Shown: piece by piece, positions 58,421 through 64,000 of the stretch | Position numbering within the stretch: the stretch's first letter is position 1 | Layout of the letters: each line of letters opens with the position of its first letter | Assembly (NCBI GenBank): GCA_028583605.1 | Contig: CM053331.1 | Span: 2,998,001-3,062,000 of the forward strand | DNA from: Dastarcus helophoroides | Taxonomy: Eukaryota; Arthropoda; Insecta; Coleoptera; Bothrideridae | Direction of reading: 5' to 3' | DNA length: 64,000 bases | The notes under the pieces: model-generated | What the model saw: the letters and a program-made list of their open reading frames with translations, nothing else | Databases searched by the model: none | What the model was told of the DNA's origin: nothing | Position numbers and translations under genes: made by a program

Positions 58421-58834
58421 TAATTATTAACTGACAAATATGTATGTGACTTTACACTAAATCCTATTTACCTTGTAGGGTAATATTAAATGGGGCCTAG
58501 TAAATATTATGTACTCCTTCGATCTTGTATTGGTCAATATCGGTCACGGGTCACTTTCACCTTATTGACATCATTGTTATTGATACTTTCAACCGATAAA
58601 CTGTATTAACAATAAGTATGTACAATATTTCTACCATGTTTGGATAATATTGATACGATGAGCCAGGTTTCCCTTTTCGGCATCGTTGACTTGTTGATTA
58701 AACAAATGCCCCATTTTGCCATGGTTGATATTAATATTGAATGACAGAGCACAGAGCGCGCAAGCAAAGAACACCGCGCGCAATTTGAAACACTAGGTTT
58801 TCGAGGTATTTGCTGCTTATTGTTGATTTCTCCT
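58421..58834. other. Low-copy sequence between D copies
   Basis: It is of ordinary complexity, with repeated GTTGATAT/TTGATATT words and a GC-richer patch (AGAGCGCGCAAGC, CACCGCGCGCAATTT) near 58,755-58,785. The 77-codon minus frame has no recognised domain. Confidence 0.4.
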
Positions 58835-61350
58835 GTCAACTAGGAATTATAATTCTGTATTTAAAATTTTGATTTTTTTCTGGACATTTAGAGATATAGT
58901 TGAAACGTAAATAAAGGAGCTGAAATTTCAGATTTAAATCCCAAATTTTGATTTCAAAGTTAAATATTGATTTTTTTCCAATATCTACTTTAAACTATTG
59001 AAGCCCAAATAGATAAATTTACAGCTATAACGTTGACATTTAGAATTTTGAATTGTTTTTTCCAAGTTTAATAAAAATTTTTCGTCAGAACTAAAATGTT
59101 TAATTATTTTGATCACAGCTTCGTTTATAAATAACACTCCAATTTTAAATTTTCACACTGAAAAATTTGATGCCAACTTAAGAATATTTAGAAAAAGTAG
59201 ACATTTTGATAGAAAATTGGAAACCACTGTTGTCATAAATTTTAATATCAGATATCTATAATTTTCTACACTTTACATTTTTTAGCATTTCATAAAATTT
59301 TGCCACATATAAATCGCCAGCTTAGTTGGTAAGGGACCTATTAAAACGCCGAAGGTTATGCGATCGAATCCGACGAGTGTCGCTTCTTTTTTTTTTCAAT
59401 TTTTTACAGATTTATTAACTTCTCATGTTTTTTATGCTTACCTTATTATTAATAGTTATGTAATGAATCTAAACAGCAGTGTATGTTGGCATAATCATGA
59501 TAACTACTCCATGGATCACTCAGAATTATACGAATATTTCAGGATTTCGTTTATTTTTAACTTCCAAGTAAAGCTTCTATTAAAGTATTAAAGATGCGTT
59601 TAAAAGGTCTAGCTAAGTGTAACATGGTGCTAACGCAATATCCATGAATTTCTACGGCTTCTAGAAAAGTGATCAACATTTAAGTTTCAAACCAAAAGCT
59701 TAATTTTTTTGCAAGCAATAAAATCTCACATATATTTACAGTCGTGCAAATAAATGAACAGCTATACTTATCGAAGACATCAAGTTTTAGATGACAGTTC
59801 GAACTGAAGAGCTAAAAGTATTAATTATTTTATACAATGGTGACATTTTTTTGTGAGAAGATTGTTATTTGAATTTATTATATATTCATTAGTGCCAAGG
59901 TAAGCACTTAAAAATATAAAAATTAAAAAATCTATAAAAAAAAAGAAAAAAAAATGGAACTCGTAGGAATTGAACGCATGACCTTCAGCGCCAAAACCAA
60001 TCTCTTTATCACTTGCTCCAAGGTACTTCTAGAAATGTTAATTTTAAATACCGGAATACTATTTATAATTACTTATTTAGAATTCTGAAAGCCATTATTA
60101 TTTTTTATAGTAATCTTTTACAGAATAAGAACTATTCATTACGTAATGTACGCACAAAAACGTCATAAGAAACGTTCCTTGTGAGGTTTAAAAGTTGAAA
60201 CTCCGTGACTAAAATTGAAAATTTGGTAATAACTTCGAGTTTTCAAAGTTTTATTGTATAAATCAAGAGTTTTTTTTCTGAATGATGCATTTCTTTTCAA
60301 AACTTCACGTTTGGACTTTGAATTGGATGTTCCTCTCTACATTTTAAAACCCGAAGTAAACGTTTAACTCTATCTTCGAAATTTAAAGTGAAAGTCAAAA
60401 ATTTGAGTTTGAAGTTTTGGTTTTCAAGTAACAAGTACATGAATTTAAAGTTTAGGTTGAAAATTTTCATTGTTTTTAAATACTTCGATCTGAAAATTGA
60501 CGTTTTTGTCCCAAGTTTTGCTGCTGGAAACTCCTAACCTCTAATAATTTCTATCGCCAAAAAAACGAGCTCTATTTTATGAACAAAATTGTCCTCAGCC
60601 ATAAAAAAGAGAAAAAACATAACCCTTGAGAGAAACTTCTATTTAAATTTCAAATTTCAAAAAAATCAACAAAAATTATATTACACAGAAAATAAAGTGT
60701 AAATAGCCAAAACTGCTTAATTGCTTAAATTGAAGATATAAAATCGCAATTAAGTATTTGCTCAATCTTCTTTTTGCTAAAGGTACGCACATTTTTCAAA
60801 TTTTAGTAGCAAAAACAAACATCAAACTTGTAATAACCAACACAAAACCATCTTTTAATTGTAACAAGAAATCAAAAAACAAAACTTAACACAAGCAACT
60901 TCATTTATGAAAACGTCCTAATTATTTTTATTCGTCCAATGTAAAGTTCCCTGAAAAGTACATGTTCTGAAATGAGGTGTAGTAAAATAAAAAACAAAAT
61001 TAGCCGTCACGCATGTTTTATTAAATTCTTAAATTATAGTAATAAATACACGTATACTTAACCAAAATAAGTTTTAAAGTATGAAAACACTTTCCAGTTT
61101 CTTGCCTTTAGATTTACATGGAAGGTCGAAGGCACTAAAGGTGTCCTTTTAAGATGATTGTTGCTATGCCCATATACTTTACATATTCTCACCAGTTTAA
61201 ATTGGTTCAGGTTCTAAACACAGCAGCACAATACTTAATTTTTGCTCTTGAAGTTCTTCGAGAACGTTTCGAAATGTTACTAATGTATTTGTTAACCCTG
61301 ATTTTCGGTGATTTTCTTCTGTGTAGTAATTTATGCACATAATTTATAAT
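58835..61350. repeat. Diverged duplicated block D, copy 2
   Basis: It parallels 55,690-58,420 but carries about 750-800 bp of extra sequence, the element with tRNA-like ends at 59,312-60,035. It also lacks the E insertion and has only one copy of the 377-bp unit. Confidence 0.6.
59312..60035. mobile_element. Element with inverted tRNA-like ends
   Basis: The left end reads AGCTTAGTTGGTAAGGG (box-A-like, 59,319), CGCCGAAGGTTATGCGATCG and AATCCGACGAGTGTCGCTTC, then a T10 run. The right end, on minus, reads CCTTGGAGCAAGTGATAAAG, GGCGCTGAAGGTCATGCGTT and CAATTCCTACGAGTTCCAT, then a T8CT9 run. Both have a box-B-like word (CGATCGAATCC; CGTTCAATTCC) and a Pol III-type terminator. The two heads point inward at each other. 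They could be two independent SINEs or the inverted termini of one element; block D copy 1 lacks the whole segment, which favours one insertion. No target duplication was identified. Confidence 0.55.
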
Positions 61351-61690
61351 TAAACAGCAAAGTCACCATAACAAATCGAATTATTTAAATGCTTAACAGT
61401 ATTCTAAGGGTTAAGCAAAATGTTTAATAAATCCCAGTTGTAACAAGTTGAAATAGAATTGAAAATAAATATTAGTATTAAAAATACACATTTAGAAAGA
61501 TCCAGTGTTACTTTTGAAAGCTACCAGCTAACCACAACAGCTTCTCGGATATTTAATTTAGCGCGAGGTTATGTTTTCTGTGTATCCGTGCTATTAATTG
61601 ATTCCTCTCCCGCATTAAGCATTTTATCGACACCAAAGATGTTAAAAAGCTTACATCATCGCAGTAAAGTCATTTCGGCAACACTGTTCG
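61351..61690. other. Low-copy sequence, no recognised gene
   Basis: An 81-codon plus frame at 61,459-61,704 has no motif that I recognise. Confidence 0.35.
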
Positions 61691-61904
61691 GAGGCTGGAT
61701 GTGATCGTATAAAAATAAATGGAGGCTCAGTAACTGTAGATACACTAGGAGTCTGAGTAAACCGCTGGGCAGTGGAGGCTCAATGACTGACGAAATGTAA
61801 CGCCTGTATAACGCGTGTATATAGGCCTGCGCCCAGTTGGAATGTGTATGGACCGGAGTCTGAGTTAGCCGCTGCAGCAGTATATATATATATATATATA
61901 TATA
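61691..61904. repeat. GGAGKCTSAGT repeats and (TA)n
   Basis: GGAGGCTCAGTAAC, GGAGTCTGAGTAAACCGCTG, GGAGGCTCAATGAC and GGAGTCTGAGTTAGCCGCTG recur between 61,720 and 61,875 and lead into a (TA)n run at 61,879-61,904. The (TA)n directly abuts the LINE 3' end and may be its tail. Confidence 0.7.
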
Positions 61905-62286
61905 TTTATTTTAGGTTTAATCCACTCGCAAAGGGCAACCCCATTATGATTTCAAAGCACTGCGAGTAGGATGCGGAAACAAAGATAGATGGCGATGAAC
62001 CGCCTTCTTAAACAAGAATAGGTTTGGGGAAAATTCCTTTAGGTAACAAGTTCCATAACTTGCAAGTTCTATAAAAAAAAAGAGTCTCCGTAGCCAGAAG
62101 TCCTCACTGTGTCAAGCTGGACAGCACAGGAATTTGCTGTCTTTGACTGTCTAGTACGCCTCAAGAACCTTACCCTTAAAGAGATCAGTCCCATTAGTTT
62201 ATGCAAGCATCTTTCATGATAGTACTTGTTAAAAAGAGACAAGTCACCAACCATACGCCTGTGCTCTAGTGTTTCGAGAGAATCGG
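61905..62286 (-). pseudogene. CR1/Jockey-like LINE, C-terminal and 3' end remnant
   Basis: On minus the frame reads ADSLETLEHRRMVGDLSLFN, KYYHERCLHKLMGLI, RRTRQSKTANSCAVQLDTVR and TSGYGDSF. After a frameshift in a T run (near 62,080) it continues as TCKLWNLLPKGIFP and, in another frame, FKKAVHRHLSLFPHP before a stop. This order (LEHRRxxxxLSLFxKxxxxxC, RRTRQ, RTxxYxxSF, LWNxLP, FKxxVxxHL) is the usual extreme C terminus of CR1/Jockey-group reverse transcriptases. The catalytic part is missing and the reading frame is broken at least twice. The 3' UTR (CGCATCCTACTCGCAGTGC) ends in TA repeats. Confidence 0.8.
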
Positions 62287-62448
62287 CCACTCGCAAAGGG
62301 TAACCCCATTATGCTTTCAAAGCACTGCGAGTAGGATGCGGAAACAAAGATAGATGGCGATGAACCGCATTTTATCGCCATCTATCTTTGTTTCCACATT
62401 ATACTAGCGCTGCTTTAAAGGCATAATAGGGTTATTCTTTACAAGTGG
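62287..62448. repeat. Hairpin of two LINE 3' ends (75-bp arms)
   Basis: Arms 62,287-62,361 and 62,374-62,448 pair with a 12-base loop. The inner 20 bp (AAACAAAGATAGATGGCGAT) are perfect and the outer part has a few mismatches. Each arm is the last 75 bp of the LINE at 61,922-61,996. So three copies of the same LINE terminus lie within 530 bp, two minus and one plus. Confidence 0.85.
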
Positions 62449-62464
62449 ATTAAACATTAAAAAA

Positions 62465-63164
62465 AAAGTTGTATACACATACTCCTTAAAGGTGACCATC
62501 CACTTTATTGATATTGGTTTTACAGACACCAAGGACTGTACTCTTCCGCCTAAAAGCGGTACCTGACACATTAACTAATGAGGAAGAAGGTCGACCTCCC
62601 ACTCCGTCTCGATGACTACCATCCGAACACCTCGACGCCCCGTAAATAGCTGAATTTGAATAAAAATGCAAAACGTTACAATATTATGTAACACTGTGCA
62701 TCCCCAATCAACTTGAATCGCGTTGCTGCACCAGTCTATGACGCGCAGCAAAGCGCCGCGCTTAAAGACGGATAAATATGTGAATTGCGTAATTCTTCAA
62801 CAATTGGCAATAAACAGTGTATGAAATTTATAAAAAAATCAAAACTCAGAATGATATTTTGAGTTTTAAATATAAAGTTTAAAAAATTTGTAGCTTATGT
62901 CCATAATATTAAAAAAAAAGTTAAAAATTTGGAACGTGTATTAAAATTTTTAAAGACCTCCTTTCTATAAGCATTTTAAATTAAAAGAAAAGTTAAAATT
63001 TTACAAAAAATATTTTCAAATTTAGTGCGAAAAATGTTGGACATTTTGTCTATAAACTCGAGAGATTTCAATCTAAATTTTAAAATATAAAAGTGAACAT
63101 TTATAGAAGAACCTTAAATGTTTAAAGAAATGATAGAAAAAATTAAGCAGTGAAGAAAATTTTG
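62465..63164. repeat. R repeat, copy B
   Basis: It starts GTTGTATACACATACTCC, then GACACCAAGGACTGTACTCT, CCTAAAAGCGGTACCTGACA, ACAATATTATGTAACACTG and CAATAAACAGTGTATGAAAT, then the AT-rich end shared with copy A. The minus-strand frame shared with copy C differs at many residue-changing sites, so it is not a conserved protein. Confidence 0.8.
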
Positions 63165-63264
63165 TATATACATATTTCTTAAAGATGACTAATCACTTTA
63201 TTAAGATCGATATTACAGACACCAAGGGCTGTACTCTCTTATCTAAAATTAGTCAATAAACCAT
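63165..63264. repeat. R repeat start, ~100-bp partial duplicate
   Basis: The first 100 bp of the R unit (TTGTATATACATATTTCTTA, GACACCAAGGGCTGTACTCT) occurs once extra before copy C. Confidence 0.75.
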
Positions 63265-63925
63265 TGTATATACATATTTCTGAAAGGTGGCGACCTACTT
63301 TATTAAGATCGGTATTACAGACACCAAGGACTGTACTCTCCCGCCTAAAAGCGGTACCTGACACATTAAGTACTGAAAAAAGGGTTGACTGCCTACTCAG
63401 TCTTAATTGCCACCATCCAAACACCTCAATGCCCGGTAGATAAATGAATTTGAATCAAAATGCGCACCATTACAATATTATGTAACATTATGAATCCATG
63501 ATCAATTTGAATCTTGCTTTAGTATGCTGCATTAACCTGTGACACACATCGCGCCGCTGCTAGAGATGGATAAATATGTCAATAGCGTAATTCAACAATT
63601 GCCAATAAACAGTGTATGACATTCATAAAAAAATTAAAATTGTACACAAGAAATGATATTTTAAGTTTCAGACATGACGGTTAAGAAAATTGTAGCTTAC
63701 GTTCATAATAATAAAAAAACTAAAAAATTTGGGACGTGTATTGAAATTTTCAAAGACCTCCAAATTTCTACAATCATTTTAAATTAAAAGAAAAATTGAA
63801 ATTTTACGAAAAAGTACTCCAAATTTAAAGCGAACATTTCTAGATATTTTTTCTATAAACTAGAGAAATTTAAATATAAATTTTGGAAATATAAAAGTGA
63901 ACATTTATTAAAGAATCTTAAATAT
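63265..63925. repeat. R repeat, copy C
   Basis: It has the same order of landmarks as copy B (CCGCCTAAAAGCGGTACCTG, ACAATATTATGTAACATTAT, CCAATAAACAGTGTATGACA). It ends at AATCTTAAATAT, where the LTR begins. Confidence 0.8.
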
Positions 63926-64000
63926 TGTTACGCGCTTATCGGTTCGAAATGACGTGAATTGAAAATAATACCCACTTTATTACTAAACTAAAGTTGAATC
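63926..64000 (-). mobile_element. LTR 3' end, minus strand, cut by window edge
   Basis: Its reverse complement ends CGAACCGATAAGCGCGTAACA and has AATAAA at 63,976-63,981. This matches the last 75 bp of the solo LTR at 11,281-11,660 (AGTAATAAAGTGGGT, ACCGATAAGCCCGTAACA). The rest lies beyond the window, so I cannot tell whether it is solo or part of a full retrotransposon. Confidence 0.85.

Noticed and set aside
62486..63424. Conserved peptide NVSGTAFRR...STVLGVC on minus in two R copies
   Set aside because: Differences between the copies are mostly residue-changing, and the third R copy reads it in a different frame, so it is not under protein-level constraint.

Overview
This window looks like animal nuclear DNA, most likely from an insect. 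It is very AT-rich and built mainly of satellite arrays and transposable-element remains. Three solo or partial Ty3/Gypsy-type LTRs begin TGTAACG and end near CAACA/GTAACA. There is a decayed Jockey-type and a CR1/Jockey-like LINE tail, a large hAT-type element, TA-flanked foldback elements and tRNA-derived SINE-like pieces. I found no bacterial-style operons, no intact cellular protein-coding gene, no functional tRNA or rRNA gene and no CRISPR array. The order of the host cannot be settled from this sequence alone. Copy alignments were made by eye, so positions of diverged repeat edges are approximate; target-site duplications and hairpin coordinates were counted base by base.

Layout. 1-1.13 kb: GTCGAAATTT short repeats. 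1.6-2.1 kb: solo LTR carrying a nested insertion. 2.1-3.3 kb: unassigned low-copy sequence. 3.3-21.0 kb: satellite S1. It reads in minus orientation at 3.3-4.4 kb, plus at 5.38-10.6 kb and minus at 11-21 kb, so the two large arrays are head to head and form a giant imperfect inverted repeat. A solo LTR (11,281-11,660) and a relic hairpin element lie in the junction. 21.0-22.4 kb: low-copy sequence. 22,457-26,731: a 4.3 kb hAT-type element without a transposase. 26.8-27.6 kb: a foldback element, followed by a doubtful SOCS-box-like reading frame. 28-30 kb: low-copy sequence and simple repeats. 30.0-35.2 kb: satellite S2 (about 346 bp units). 35.2-38.7 kb: a recent 2,224-bp tandem duplication carrying a long hairpin. 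36.45-47.4 kb: satellite S3, interrupted by a Jockey remnant. 47.5-51.1 kb: low-copy island with a GC/CpG-rich core. 51.5-54.3 kb: an R repeat split by a 1.8 kb foldback element, then a small MITE. 55.7-61.35 kb: two diverged copies of a roughly 3 kb block. 61.7-62.45 kb: LINE 3' ends. 62.46-63.92 kb: two R repeats. 63,926-end: an LTR on the minus strand.

The thread through the window is a short element, called E here (about 145 bp). It is present in ten places. It has no terminal inverted repeats, is flanked by 9-14 bp direct repeats, and often exists as a back-to-back inverted composite. One E insertion landed in an S3 unit and was then amplified with it four times at about 818 bp spacing, which gives a relative time order for insertion and array expansion. 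Nearly all open reading frames in the window are by-products of these repeats.
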